From Ceratodon purpureus (Eukaryota > Streptophyta > Bryopsida > Pseudoditrichales > Ditrichaceae): a DNA stretch of 64,000 nucleotides. Both the position numbers and the translations under genes were made by a program. The stretch's first letter is position 1; each line of letters starts with the position of its first letter. The notes beneath the pieces were generated by a model. That model did no database searches, was not told the DNA's origin, and was given only the letters and a program-made list of their open reading frames with translations. Below are positions 11,130-22,922 of this stretch, piece after piece. The DNA is taken from positions 8,495,342-8,559,341 of the forward strand of contig CM026429.1 of NCBI GenBank assembly GCA_014871385.1, given 5' to 3'.

Positions 11130-13664
11130 AAATTCATTAAGCTTCAATAAAAATAAGATTTGATGTAATATTTGGTGGATGAAAAAATACTTTGGATGTA
11201 AAGAGAATTATGGATGATAACTATTATTTGGATGTATAATTTCAGCAACCCCTTTAGATAGAAATATTTAGTAAGATGAAAAATTTATATCGGATGAAAA
11301 TTATCATCAATTTGTATGGATGAAAAAATATTAGACCCATTATTTTGTAAGTGCCCATCCTTTGAAATTGAGACTTGGTACTTTCTGCTCTTGTCAATGA
11401 CAAGCAACTTTGGTAGAAATTGGAAGATTATGATTGGCCATTGGCTACCCAAATTTAGAGCACATTCTTCTAACTTTTGTATTGTAATTCCAAATGCTTT
11501 GAAATTAGCGCGATTGGAAAGCTATCGTTGAAAGCTATATATAATAAAAATTTCAAAAAATAATTAAATAATGAGACCTTTGAATAGCCCGCCTAAAAGT
11601 CCTACAAACATAATATGGTTTCGAAGGCCTTTAGAAGTTTAGGGGTTAAGGTCGCCTCAATTACTATTTTCACCGCTAATAATTTCATAACTACTACTTT
11701 ACAAATTCTTCATATAATAATATAACCACATCACGGTACAAGTCTCAAATATAAAGGATGCATTCTTTCCTATCTCAAAATAATTAGTAGTTAAAGTACC
11801 AATATCGACCTCTAGTGAGGCCATGTACATTGATCATATTGTATCATTACTCTATAAATCCTTACAAATTGGTTATAGAGACAAATTTTGTTGTTGATGA
11901 TAAATTTTTTGTCTACTAATCTTCTTATTATTCCTTAATTGGCCGTGACCATTTTTCACCAAAATCACTCTAAACAATTGTCATTTTTTAAAGCAAGAGT
12001 AACACAACCTAAATTAAAGCTATCTTTGCATTTCTAACTACCAAAATTAAAGCTTTCTTTGCAGATCTAATTGCATGGCTATAGCTAAGACTTCTTAAAG
12101 ATCATGCCCAAAACATTTCAATAGATTTGATTGCACATGTTAGAAGATCATAGAGTTTAATCATAGGACTTGAAGGGAAAAACATAGTTTTTTTTATCCT
12201 AATATAATATGCATGATGTTAGTTACTTGTCCATTAAATTTAAGAGGTAGAAAAAAGGTGTAGCATTGGGAAAGAAGTTGTGAAAGGAACATAGGTTCTA
12301 ATTATTGGTAATACTCATTTTTTATTTTTTTCTAAACTCATCTAAAACATCCATGCGATCTAAAAACAGGTCGATATCTAATCTTGAAGTTTAAAATGAA
12401 AAAAATAACAAACAAATTCCGTATGCCTAATGTCATAAAGAAAAAGAAATTTTTGAATCTTAACTAAAAAGATGGGGACCCATTTCTCAAAAGCATTGAC
12501 AATTCCAAACCGTGGGCTGAAATATTTGAAACCATTCCAAATATGAAGAGAATTGTGTTCTAAGAATAAAAAATTACCAAAACATTTCTTAAAGTTCCAA
12601 ATGTTGTGGTTGAGTAGTAGGTTTGTTCACAAGTGATTCGAAAGGAGAAAACCAAAGAATCAAGAAATTTCAAGGATACAGAAACAAAAGTATGAAAACA
12701 TATTTCTATGTATTTGATTGTTTCAACATAGGTTCAAGTTTGCTTTTAGCGAGGCAATTGCTGTTTGGAATTTGTATTGGGTCCCTCCTGGAGGAGGGGG
12801 AGGGCTGCGCCAGCCAAGGAGGTAGTGCAATACCAAGGCGACGCGCGCGGGTCCGGGCAGCAAGCTGCCGGATGGACCCGCACCCGAGAAAAATTAGATT
12901 AATATCATGAGGCTCGATGAGCCTCGTATCAGATATTAAACTGATAAGAACAGATACTACACTTGATCTTAGCCAAAAGGCCGAGAAAGGTATGCTTCTC
13001 CCCTCTCATCAGGCCCCTCTTGTACCTCCACCCTCCCCCTTCATCTGCCAATCCTTATGGCACAATCATTATTCCACCACCACCACTATCCCACACCAAA
13101 ACCACTATTCATCAACACTGCCCAAGTGCCACCACCATCCAACATATTCATCATCGCCTATTAATGCAGATTTATCACTCCAAGTAACTTATGCATCTGT
13201 AATCACAGCCGGAACTCCGACGTCAGCTCCAGGAAATTTATAGCCAATCTCCTGGATCCCCAACTCAGGGTCACTGCTTCATAGCTGCAGCTCTACATCT
13301 GATTCATTTTTTCCTCCTCATATCTCCGGCATGCAGATCAGTTTGTTAAATCACCCTTCTATACTCGAGAGAAATATTTCTGAGCTAAAAGCACTGCGGT
13401 GTGTAGGGTCCTTCTTCAATGCTGTGGCATGTCTCCTTTCGGATCGGGACTGGAGACCTCAACACCGTTTCACGCAAGTCCTCTTTTCAGCTTCAAAGCA
13501 GCCCTGAACAGAGATATCCAAGCAACTACGTCCCGTCATCATGTCACTCGACCAATTCTCACTCATCTTCAACAAATATCACATTTGCGGTTGAAACATG
13601 TTCTGGAGTGCGAGGTCCACCTTGGTATGCGTACCATTCATACATATATGCACGTATTCCAGCC
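11130..13664 (-). repeat. Right arm of a 2.5-kb near-perfect inverted repeat
   Basis: This is the mirror copy of 8471-11007, 2 bases shorter because of the length difference near 13480. The outer border is at 13664, after TTCCAGCC. Beyond it the open frame that starts inside the arm continues without a break to 13766. In the left copy the same frame is cut off at the border. This suggests that the right side is the original locus and the left arm the added copy. It contains the second U2 gene on the minus strand. Confidence 0.97.
12798..12993 (-). ncRNA. U2: U2 spliceosomal snRNA, right palindrome copy
   Basis: This is the exact mirror of the U2 gene at 9144-9339, reading from 12993 down to 12798, so all U2 features of that copy are present. 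The two genes point at each other, about 3.5 kb apart. No plant snRNA upstream element is visible on its 5' side (12994-13090), where the sequence is instead Pro/His/Ser-codon-rich. Either copy could be an expressed variant or a full-length pseudogene. Confidence 0.92.
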
Positions 13665-13766
13665 TACCTCCCAAGTGCTCAAATGCATCCTACCAGTTAT
13701 TATATCGTCACTTTGTGGCCCCTGACTGGTTTTGCGCGAGTCCCAACTATATTTCCAAGTTGCTGA
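12994..13766 (+). pseudogene. Possible remnant of a Pro/His/Tyr-rich coding sequence
   Basis: Composition here looks coding-like: a Pro/His/Thr/Ser-rich stretch around 13020-13240, then frames with RGPPWYAYHSYIYARIP and AYLPSAQMHPTSYY up to 13766. Stops and frame changes interrupt it, and I do not recognise the family. The second part crosses the palindrome border at 13664. It could be exons of an unannotated gene, a decayed gene, or chance composition. Confidence 0.3.
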
Positions 13767-15209
13767 AGATCATTAACCTAGCGGTATCAGAACAGTTTTC
13801 CAACAATCATTATCCATCCACTTTTCTAGTTTTCTGACTTGTAAACTTTTGAACTGACGGATGGTCCCTTGAAAATCGAGATTATGTTGACATGGCTTGA
13901 CTGAATGTTGGAGGGTAATTCCGCACAGTTTTAGTAAGAAGTAACAATGTTCTGATGAGTGTGATTTTTCCTGTACCGCAGTATTATAACGTGTATTAGA
14001 CCTTTGTGATTGTGTCCCAAAGGTGCTCGGAAGTGCTCTTCAAAGGTGACGATCGTTGTGAAGTTAAGCTGGGTGCAAGGGTAGAGCTAGACTGAAGAAT
14101 GTACAAACGAAGTCTCAACATGATTTTGGCATCCAGAATAGATATTAGTGTTTGATGTTTAACAAAGAAATCTGGAATGGACGGAAGACACATTCACATT
14201 TGAAATTCGAGGCTCCACGAGTCCTGCAAATCCTCTCGTCAAGCATATTCATAGCATGCCTGTAATGAGTTGAGAGCATGCTATGAATATGGCGCCTTTC
14301 AATTCGGCCAAATTGGAGACGTTGAAACTCGCTTGCGTATCTTAAACTAACTCTCAAGGCAAGCGACGACCTTATTCATCCCGTGGCCCTCACGCCATCA
14401 ACCCTACCGTTGGAACCATCCAAGCCAAGCAAAATCATACTCAGGTCGCATGATGCAACTATGAATATTAAAAGACCCAAGGTGCGTTGCCTTCATTCTA
14501 ACGTCTCGACAGTGAAGAGTGAGCTGGGCCGCAAGCCCAGCAAGTGAAGGGGCCCCCTGGACGAGGTACCCCCTCCTCCATAGAGGATAAGCAAATCTCA
14601 AGATGGATGGACGAGGCCCGGCCAGTCCAACAAATGGGAGTATAAGGACACGAAACGTGACAATCTGGTGAGCAAAAAAGACGAATGAGGATCACGGTGA
14701 TACCGGTAACGGCAGCGATCGAATCAGGACAAACAGTTGGGAAAAATAATAGAAGACAACCAGGATGAAGAGATTTACATCAGCTCCATGAGAGCCGATC
14801 CTCACTCGTGCGACAACACTGGGTTAGAAAAATTATCCTTCAGCGTAGACCTGCATTGCAACTCGTCACTATCATCGTCTATTCCATCACTTACAACAAC
14901 CATCGCATCAACACGGCACAAGCGAAGTTTTAACCGACGGAACCGCAACCACTAAAGAGCCAAGAGGCTAGCCACATTTAAAGCTTGCACACAACAATGG
15001 AACATTAAGTCCAAATAGCTAGATGCAATCACCTGCTCATCGAGTACAAAACAAAGACACCTCAAAGAAACCATTGTAATCGGCAACACCATAAAAACCA
15101 CAACAATGTAACCAGACAGGCACTCTAAACCTGGACTTGATAAGGTCTCGTAACAGAGGTGGTGTTTAATAACACCAGTTTTTGGTAAGTCAAAGACCGA
15201 AGAAACCAT
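13767..15209. other. Intergenic region with a strong 16-bp hairpin
   Basis: I found no gene between the palindrome and histone H4. Short frames on both strands lack family features. The one notable structure is the hairpin at 14244-14291, listed separately. The last part (14950-15209) should include the H4 3' untranslated region. Confidence 0.6.
14244..14291. repeat. Perfect 16-bp inverted repeat with 16-base loop
   Basis: CATATTCATAGCATGC (14244-14259) is followed after 16 bases by its exact reverse complement (14276-14291). Transcribed from either strand it would form a 16-bp hairpin. Its role is unknown. Confidence 0.9.
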
Positions 15210-15524
<315 letters not shown>

Positions 15525-15705
15525 TCACCGGTGGATGATGGAACACGAAACCCTAGCGGAGAAAACGAGGCGGAATACACTACGGAGCTGAAATGCAGAG
15601 AGAGCGAGTCTGTGAATGGGGAAAGAGGGAGAGAGAGCTGTGTTTGTAGTGGAGAGGGAGGGCGCGGGAACGTTTGAATTTGCGTTCGTGGCTTTCGATA
15701 AGGTT

Positions 15706-15715
15706 TTGGCGCCAA
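15706..15715. promoter_or_regulatory. E2F-type site upstream of histone H4
   Basis: TTGGCGCCAA is a perfect palindrome matching the E2F consensus TTTSSCGC (TTTTGGCGCC at 15704-15713). It lies about 185 bases upstream of the H4 start codon. A second GC-rich E2F-like box (GGCGCGGGAA) sits at 15661-15670. Function is inferred from the motif and its position. Confidence 0.6.
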
Positions 15716-15782
15716 GTTTTGGATCTAGGAGTGTCGTGGATTTGGGAGGTGGGAATCGTGGGATGCGTGGATGTGTGTTTTG

Positions 15783-15790
15783 GATCCGCG
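15783..15790 (-). promoter_or_regulatory. Plant histone octamer motif
   Basis: On the strand of histone H4 this reads CGCGGATC, the octamer found in many plant histone promoters. It is about 262 bases upstream of the start codon and in the same orientation as the gene. Together with the E2F-like sites it supports replication-coupled regulation. Confidence 0.65.
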
Positions 15791-15839
15791 TATGAGGTCG
15801 TTTTTTTTGGAGGGGTTTGAGACGGGATTATGGGAAACA

Positions 15840-18779
15840 AGCCTATTTGCTAGTTTTTGAATAATTATCATAGTTAAGGTAATGGTGCTGAAAACTAATC
15901 AAATTTCAGATTTGGCAAGTATATTGTGGAGTGGTGAAGGGTATATTTTTAGAGGAATCTGTAAAGTTTGTGGGATGCCGGGGATGATGGAATCATAATT
16001 TTCGAACTCTTTTTGAATTAATTCTGAAATTTTGAATGTAAAATCATAGGGGTTTCCAAAACCAATCACCCTAATATCTAGCTCACTTGTACATTACGTT
16101 TTGGAGTTGGAAGCTAGAATCTAGCTTTCAAGTGATTGCCCCTACTAGTTGGTTATTGGTACTGATTGGTTTTGAGTACCATTACTTTATTGTTATTAAA
16201 AAAAATCAATCTTTTTTAAATTTTGTTAGGAAGAGAGAAGTGATTTTAGTCCGTTAATGATAGATTTTTGGACACTATATGAATAAATTATTATGAGTTT
16301 TTAAGATGTTTATTATATGTATGTTGAATTCCAAATGTAGACTTTCATGTTTAGTAAGTATACACTATTGTCTGCATTATTTATTAGGTTATGGTGATTT
16401 ATTTTGACATGGAAATGTCTAAAATAGGCAAAGGCTTGGAAATACGCTAGTTTATAATTTGATTGTGCACATATACGAAGTTACATGGAAGTTCTTTTAG
16501 TGTACCTATGAAAAGGAGGAAGGTATAAAATATAGGATGGTTTAGATGGTTTTGAAGGTTTGGATGGTATAGATGGTTTAGATAGTTTAGATGGTTTTGA
16601 AGGTTTGGATGGTATAGATGGTTTAGAAGGTTTATATGATTTAGATGGATATAGGAAGTAATTGAAGGCTTGAAGTGTAATTTCTATCTTTATTTTGGAC
16701 ATGTAAGAGATAAGATTTATTATGTAATTTTATCTTTTATTTTACTTGTAAGACAAATCTTTGTTCTTTTAGTTTGTAAATGTTGGAGGATATAGATGAT
16801 GCCAATATATGTTATAATATGTACATTTTATAATTGTAAGAGATCAAGGTGCGTTTTTTCTTGGATTAACATAATAAAATTAATTAAAAGCATGATGTCC
16901 TAGAGTTGAAATATAGCTTCAAAGTGTATACGTCTTTGTGTGTTGTAATTTCAATCCTATCTATGAAAAGCATACAAAAAACATTCAAAAAACACAACTT
17001 TCCAATTTTAGAATTTGATATGAAGGGAGATGTCAAACAATTATTGATCTAGTGGTTAGATTGGTTTTTTCTTTGTTTTTCCAATGGTTTGTATTGTATG
17101 TGGAAAGTCTCCGTCCTTCAGTTGTGAAGATTATACAATTAAATAAGTTATAACATTATTATGCAAGAAATACGGTTGTGCAAAATCTCATCACATTTCT
17201 ATCTAGAATTGTTGACTCAAACGTGAGGAGTTTTAAGCTTTCTTTGGCATTTACCATACTTCCTTTACAATAATTGTATTGTAGCCAAACTACCTAAAAT
17301 TTTATAGACTGCAACTCGTTATGCAACTTGAATTGGTCGCTATTACCCACTACAAACATTGTTTGTGTTTTATCTCTTACTAGATATTTCTTGCATTGAC
17401 AACAACTATTAAATTTAACTTTACTTTATCTTACTCATAATCAACTTGTAAGACATTAGTATAAATTTACAATGTAGTGATTTATCATATCTTGCAATAC
17501 TATTGCACATATGTTTTGCCCATATTATATGGATATGAGACTAATGGATGTTCCAAATGGATATAGATCTAAGATACCGCAAATGGACGGCCAAAGCAAG
17601 CTTGCGTATAAGCCCTCAATATCCCCCCTTCTTTTGTGTATACAACTCCACTTCAAAAGTTAAATCTCTTTGATTAAATTAATGAATTCACACATTTTTA
17701 CACTTTCTCTTAAAATCTCATATTTTATGATACAAATATTGGACCATTCCAAATCCTTAGCTCTTACATCAAACCATTATCGCTTTGCCCAACAAATTTG
17801 ATTCATATGATTTTCATCAGTTCTAGAAGGTGGTTGAAGCTATAAAATTCAAAAGTAAATAAGATCAACGACAAAAATTCTGTTATCATTGTTTAAGTAC
17901 AGTCTACGACAAATCAATTTACAAGTTTTATTGTATAAACGCTTTCACTTTGATCATTTTTGCCTTACTTGATGGATTTGACATGCTTCATTATTCTTCG
18001 AGAGTAAAATATTAATAAATACAAAGGGCTATGTACTGACTCTTTTAAATCCCGTTTTACATTAAAAAAACATAACAAATAAATAAAAAAACTTGTCAAT
18101 ATTGATAGATAGCTCTATTCTTGCAAAGACAACATTCAAAGTATCCTTTAACAACAATAGTGTTATTTAATAATTCAATAGTGTAATATCAAACAACAAC
18201 ACTACAATTTAAAACATGATACATTAGTTTAAGATACATGGTAGTACAATTTTTTTATCACAATGAAAATACACCTTCTCCAAGAAAATATAATTCAATA
18301 AAATAATCCACAATAATTTACTTGTTGTCAATAATAGAATGAATTGACGTCCTTTCCCTACTCATTGATGGCAATACCATATATCCTAGAATAGCGCTTT
18401 ATGCCAAGGATCGCCATCTACTACAATACCATAGCGAGTTCATCCAAAGATATTCACAAAAGATTGAAATATGAAAATTAAAATTCTAAAAAAATAAAAA
18501 TAGAAATTGCTAATAAAGAAATAGAACTATCCCAAACCACTTAAATTCATAAAGAGTAAGTTTTTCAAAAAACACAAAAATCCATCAATCACCTTTGGAG
18601 AAACAAACCGTATTTTTTAAAAATAAAATTAAAATATTTGCCGTTCACAACAATGAACATAGAGATCCGGAACTTAATAGTTAGTTAGCCAAATGAAAGT
18701 ACCAAATTACAAATTTGATTTTGGAAATTTAGGATTTTTTTCGGTTCAAAACCTAAATCTTACCTTAAATCATATCACT
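15840..18779. other. AT-rich gene-free region
   Basis: About 2.9 kb of AT-rich sequence has no open frame worth naming and no RNA gene I could recognise. It includes a short tandem repeat at 16535-16648. Decayed transposon DNA is likely but no ends or domains are visible. Confidence 0.6.
16535..16648. repeat. Short degenerate tandem repeat (GGTTTAGAT-like)
   Basis: The segment is built from variants of GATGGTTTA and GAAGGTTTG, a period near 9 bases. A longer block of about 50 bases (TTTTGAAGGTTTGGATGG and following) occurs twice. The Ser-Pro-Lys-rich minus-strand frame across it is a by-product of the period, not evidence of a protein. Confidence 0.75.
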
Positions 18780-19416
18780 ATCACCCAAGTATCAACCAAG
18801 TATCACCCAAGTATCACCAAAGTATAACCCAAATATCACCCAAATATCATCCAAATATCAACCAAATATCAACCAAATATCAACCAAGTATCAACTAAGT
18901 ATTAGCCAAGTATCACCAAAATATCATCCAAGTATCACCCAAACATCATCCAAGCATCACCTATGCATCACTCAAGCATCACCTGAGTATCACCCAAACA
19001 TCATCCAATCATCATCAAAGTATCACCCAAACATCATCCAAGTATCAACCAAGTATCATCCAAGTATCACCCAAACATCACCAAAGTATCAGCCAAACAT
19101 CACCAAGCATCACCTGAGCATCATCCAAGCATCATCCAAGCATCATCCAAGTATCATCCAAGTATCATCCAAGTATCACCCAAGCATCACCAAAGTATCA
19201 GCCAAACATCACCTAAGCATCACCTGAACATCATCCAAGCATCATCCAAGTATCGTCCAAGTATCACCTGAGCATGATCCAAGTATCATCCAAGTATCAC
19301 CCTAGTATCACCCAAGTATTAACCAAGTATCACCCAAACATCATCCAAGTATCACCCAAACATCATCCAAGTATCACCCAATCATCACCCAAGCATCACC
19401 CAAGCATCACCCAAGC
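18780..19416. repeat. Minisatellite of 11-bp units (ATCACCCAAGT)
   Basis: About 58 units of 11 bases run head to tail. The consensus is ATCACCCAAGT, with frequent ATCATCCAAGT, ATCAACCAAGT and ATCACCCAAAC variants. One strand is C-rich and contains almost no G outside AAGT/AAGC. Because 11 is not a multiple of 3, the open frames across it are incidental. Confidence 0.95.
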
Positions 19417-20056
19417 ATCATACATAATTTACCGAATAATCTTAGTAAAAAGAAGATAAGAGTTGGATGCTCTGAAACTTCCCGAGCCATGGTGGAGAGA
19501 TGCATGAACGAGCTATGGCGCCACGGCACTCAGTGTACTTGATTGATGTACCAACAACATTCATGTATTTTGCTGTCCACTTTGTTGCAGGCAGACGGAC
19601 ACGATGGTGCCCGTGCCATGATCGCCCCGATCCAACGCACGCCTGCACTTACCCGCACATCTCCACCCGATCGGCACCGTGCTCTGTGCTCTGTGCTCTG
19701 GATCACAGCCAGGTCTCACAATGCATGGTTGTGTCGGAATGGCCAGGATCAGCCTCTCTCGCCAGCTTTTTCCATAACTTTCCGAGTCCACCCGTGGAAG
19801 GTTTTTTCTGCGAGGAGAGTGCGTCGCGAGTTGCTCGTCTCTCGGGATCTGCAATCGATCGTGAGCACGGCGGCATTGGCCGGATGGTAGCGAGCGCCAA
19901 TTTGCTGCAGATTCCGTTCACTGCAGACTCTGACTCGAGAGAGAGAGTAACGTAACTTAAATATTGAGATGCATTGAGGATAAGATTTGGCTCCGACATT
20001 GGATGACGAGAAAGGAGGTTCGCCTTTTGGAGCTTGCAACTGGAAAGATCGGAATA
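19417..20056. other. Intergenic region, no confident gene
   Basis: Several overlapping frames occur on both strands (for example the minus frame 19703-19999, Arg/Ser/Lys-rich). None has a recognisable domain. It may hold a further exon of the minus-strand hypothetical gene at 20057-20374, but I could not choose a splice pattern. Confidence 0.45.
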
Positions 20057-20374
20057 CTATCTGCGCATTGAAGATACCTTGGCTGCGCTCTTAATGGTCA
20101 GGAGAGGGGAGGAGGTGTAAAGTTTCGGAGGAGGAAGGGTTTGGTGTTGGTGGAGGTTGGTTTTATGTTTGCGGGATCCAATGAAGGCGTTCGAGGAGGA
20201 GTTAACTGTGTTGTTGGAAGGGGAGTTGTGAGGGTTGTTACTGTAGGAGTCCGATCCGGTCTTGAATGTGGTGGTATCTTGGCGTGTGGATAGGTAGCGT
20301 GAAGACTCGGCTATGGACTTTTCGTTGTGATCGTTGATCGGGTGGCTGCTTTGCGGGAGCTTGTGATTCGGCAT
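20057..20374 (-). CDS. Hypothetical Ser/Asn-rich protein or first exon
   Basis: An open frame of 105 codons starts with an ATG at 20374, rich in Ser, Asn, Thr, His and Pro. A possible donor (AAG then GTATCT) lies near its end, so it may be only a first exon continuing toward lower coordinates. It is divergent from the DnaJ gene beginning 274 bases away, and they could share a promoter. I recognise no family. It could equally be a chance frame in the DnaJ promoter region. Confidence 0.35.
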   Translation of the reverse strand: MPNHKLPQSSHPINDHNEKSIAESSRYLSTRQDTTTFKTGSDSYSNNPHNSPSNNTVNSSSNAFIGSRKHKTNLHQHQTLPPPKLYTSSPLLTIKSAAKVSSMRR

Positions 20375-20647
20375 TGTGGAAAATATCTTGAGAGAGTTTG
20401 AGTATAAATTTTGATGTTCTGGACTGTTTTAGTGTAGAATCAGGATCGTGGCCATCGGTCGAAGGTTAATGTGTCGTCGGCCGTAGCGTAGAGAGGAATA
20501 TCGATCCGTGTTCAGAGTTTGAAGAAGACGGACGGACTCTGGTCGTGTGCTTTTCAGAATACGATTTTTTTATTTTTTTTTCTATTCTCGCGAGTGTTAC
20601 GTAACGATTTGGTCTTGAAATTTAGTGTCTGTTTACAAGGTGCTATC

Positions 20648-21793
20648 ATGAGGAAGCTTCTGCGAGGAGGCCAGGTGAGCATCACCCGAGCGTTTGTGGA
20701 CAACAATGTGGAACGGGTGATCCTTCAGAGCTCCCTGCACGCCGACGCCGTGTCGCACAGTGTTAGCTCTTCAAGCCCCCCGAAGCCGTTCAAGCTGGAG
20801 GAGAGGTTTCGGAAAGTTGGAAGAGCGGGAGCTTCGATACGAGCATCGAACGAAGTCGGGAATTACCGTGAGCATTTCGCAACTTTAGGTCTATGCGCTG
20901 CCGCCTCCAAACAAGATATTAAACAAGCGTACCGCAAGCTGGCTCTCCAGGTGATCTCTCTGTCCCTTCCTTTTGTTTTGATGTATTACACTTGAAATTC
21001 TTCACGAAGCAGCTTTAGTATGAGGCCTTGCGAATGTGCCTGTGGACGTTTCGTGTTTTTTGTAGTCGATTACGATGTGCTCCTTGATTTCTAATTGTGA
21101 ATATTGCATCCTAGTAGAGTTTTTGACTGAATTATAACTCTCCCGTGGTCACTGAACATAGATCGTGTTTTGAAAAATTGTGTCAGCATCATATCTAATC
21201 TGGTTACATTAACAGTGACGAGATCAAAGGGTGGATGATGATTATGGTCTTCTGCGTTATATCTTTGGGCTTGAATCATCTTTTGGAGCTTTCTGCAATA
21301 ACTTTGATGCTAAAATGCCTTGCTATTGATGTCTGCAGTATCACCCAGATGTGTGCAAGGGGGAACATTGTGACGTTATGTTCAAACAAGTGAACAATGC
21401 CTACGAGGTAATTTACAAGCTTCCACCTTCTATTCATTTTGAACTCCAAATTTTTGCTATAATACTGTCATCATCCCTCTTATTGTTAATCAATAGATAG
21501 AGAATACCATCTTCATTCACGTTTAGAGATGTACTCCATCATATATGTCATGAACGTGCTTGTAATGTGAGTACTGGCACATTCGTTGAGGCTTTAAAAC
21601 ATTTCATTGTTTGAGGCATCAGGGTGCCCTTGATGCGGAAGAGCAAGGAATCGCTGATGTTGGTGATGATCTTCTGGACGGGTTTATGGGAGCCACCGAT
21701 GACTCCTGGGAGGACTGGGAGGAATGGATGGGTTGGGAAGGTGCTGGCGTTTCTGACTACTCTTCCCACGTCAACCCTGCTTACAGCTTCTAA
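20648..21793 (+). CDS. J-domain (DnaJ) protein, probably chloroplast, 3 exons
   Basis: This is a 180-residue Hsp70 co-chaperone of the small DnaJ (type C) group, resembling plant chloroplast DnaJ 8. Exons are 20648-20950, 21339-21407 and 21623-21793, all in phase 0. The J domain covers about residues 75-125: [21 protein letters not shown], then YHPDVCKG with the essential HPD at 103-105, and FKQVNNAYE. About 75 residues precede it, rich in Ser, Arg and Lys and low in acidic residues in places, consistent with an organelle transit peptide. The C-terminal 57 residues are very acidic and Trp-rich ([15 protein letters not shown]), a feature of this family. There is no Gly/Phe or zinc-finger region. 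The partner Hsp70 and clients cannot be told from sequence. Confidence 0.9.
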
Positions 21794-22922
21794 GAACCCA
21801 GGCAAATTTATATGACATTGTAAATAAACTAAATTCGCCGAAATCTTTCGTAGACTCGAAGGGAAGTCTCTGATCTCTATCAGTGAACACTTTTGTACAG
21901 TAGATGTGTATTCAACTTGCCACTTCGTTGGCAATATCTAGACTGATATGAAGCAAGTCTGAGTTGTGATGGTTAAACCACATTGATGGTAAAGACTTAA
22001 AACCCGTGGGTTCAGAGCACGGTATTGTATAATTAGCTGCTTTTTAACGATTTCTTTCAATTTCTCTAAAATGCCACACCTGCATAAGGATTTCTTACAT
22101 CTTTATGTCTGATCGAGTCGTGTGCTAGGTGTGAGAGTCTGTTAGTGTCTTGTTGCGTATTCTGAGGCTGTTAAGTGCTCGTTATTCTTGGTTGGATACT
22201 TTCTCAGCTGCGTGATTGATCTTTGGGAGATTTGTTCTGTACATTCGGCACCAATTGAATTTCCTTCTACCGGTATGGCAAAGAATGAGGGACATTTGAT
22301 GGGTTTTACATCTCCGTGTGATGGCCTCTGTGACCTTACAACTGGAATAATACAGAGTTTAGACTGAAGATGATTTGAAAAGTTATTTCCCTATACCCCA
22401 AGGTGAGACGCTTTCATGAATGTAATATTGGTTTTTTGGTGATGTGTCCACGGTAATTTAACTTTGAATTGTTATATTGTAAATTGTCATTATTTGGAAC
22501 TTCATCTTTTCATTTACAATCTATCTTCAGCACTACCTACCATAATGGAATGTACTATTTATCAATGAATGTACTAACTATCAATGTGATGTCAGTTTTG
22601 GTTCTTTCTTTTCATTAAGTAAAGAATGAATCGTATGCCTTAACATACACTAGAACATGTCTTCAAATAAAATAATAATAATAATTTTTTTTTTTTTTTA
22701 TAAGCATAAGACTTAAAAACCTCATATATATTATAACTTTAGTAAGTAGGTAGTTTGAATAGTAATTTGATTAAGAATATTACAAAAAAAAAATTCTAAT
22801 TTTTTAAAATTAAATAGCTGCTCGATTTTGAATAGAAAACAAGTTCTACATTGAATAATCCTCAAAAAATAATAAATTCACCAAAATTCACACATTTTGG
22901 TTAAGTTGACAAAAGAATTGAC
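21794..22922. other. Intergenic AT-rich region
   Basis: This contains the 3' untranslated region of the DnaJ gene and AT-rich sequence with an (AAT)n and poly-T stretch near 22668-22700. I see no gene here. Confidence 0.6.

Noticed and set aside
10606-11531. Identical 71-codon frames in both palindrome arms
   Set aside because: Their identity follows from the arm identity, and the sequence is AT-rich without family features, so duplication is not evidence of selection on a protein.
16481-16702. Minus-strand Ser-Pro-Lys repeat protein
   Set aside because: It arises from the short 9-base period of the DNA repeat.
19274-19459. Plus-strand frame rich in Ile, Thr, Gln and His across the minisatellite
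   Set aside because: The unit is 11 bases, so the frame is a by-product of the repeat; no start context or flanking coding sequence.
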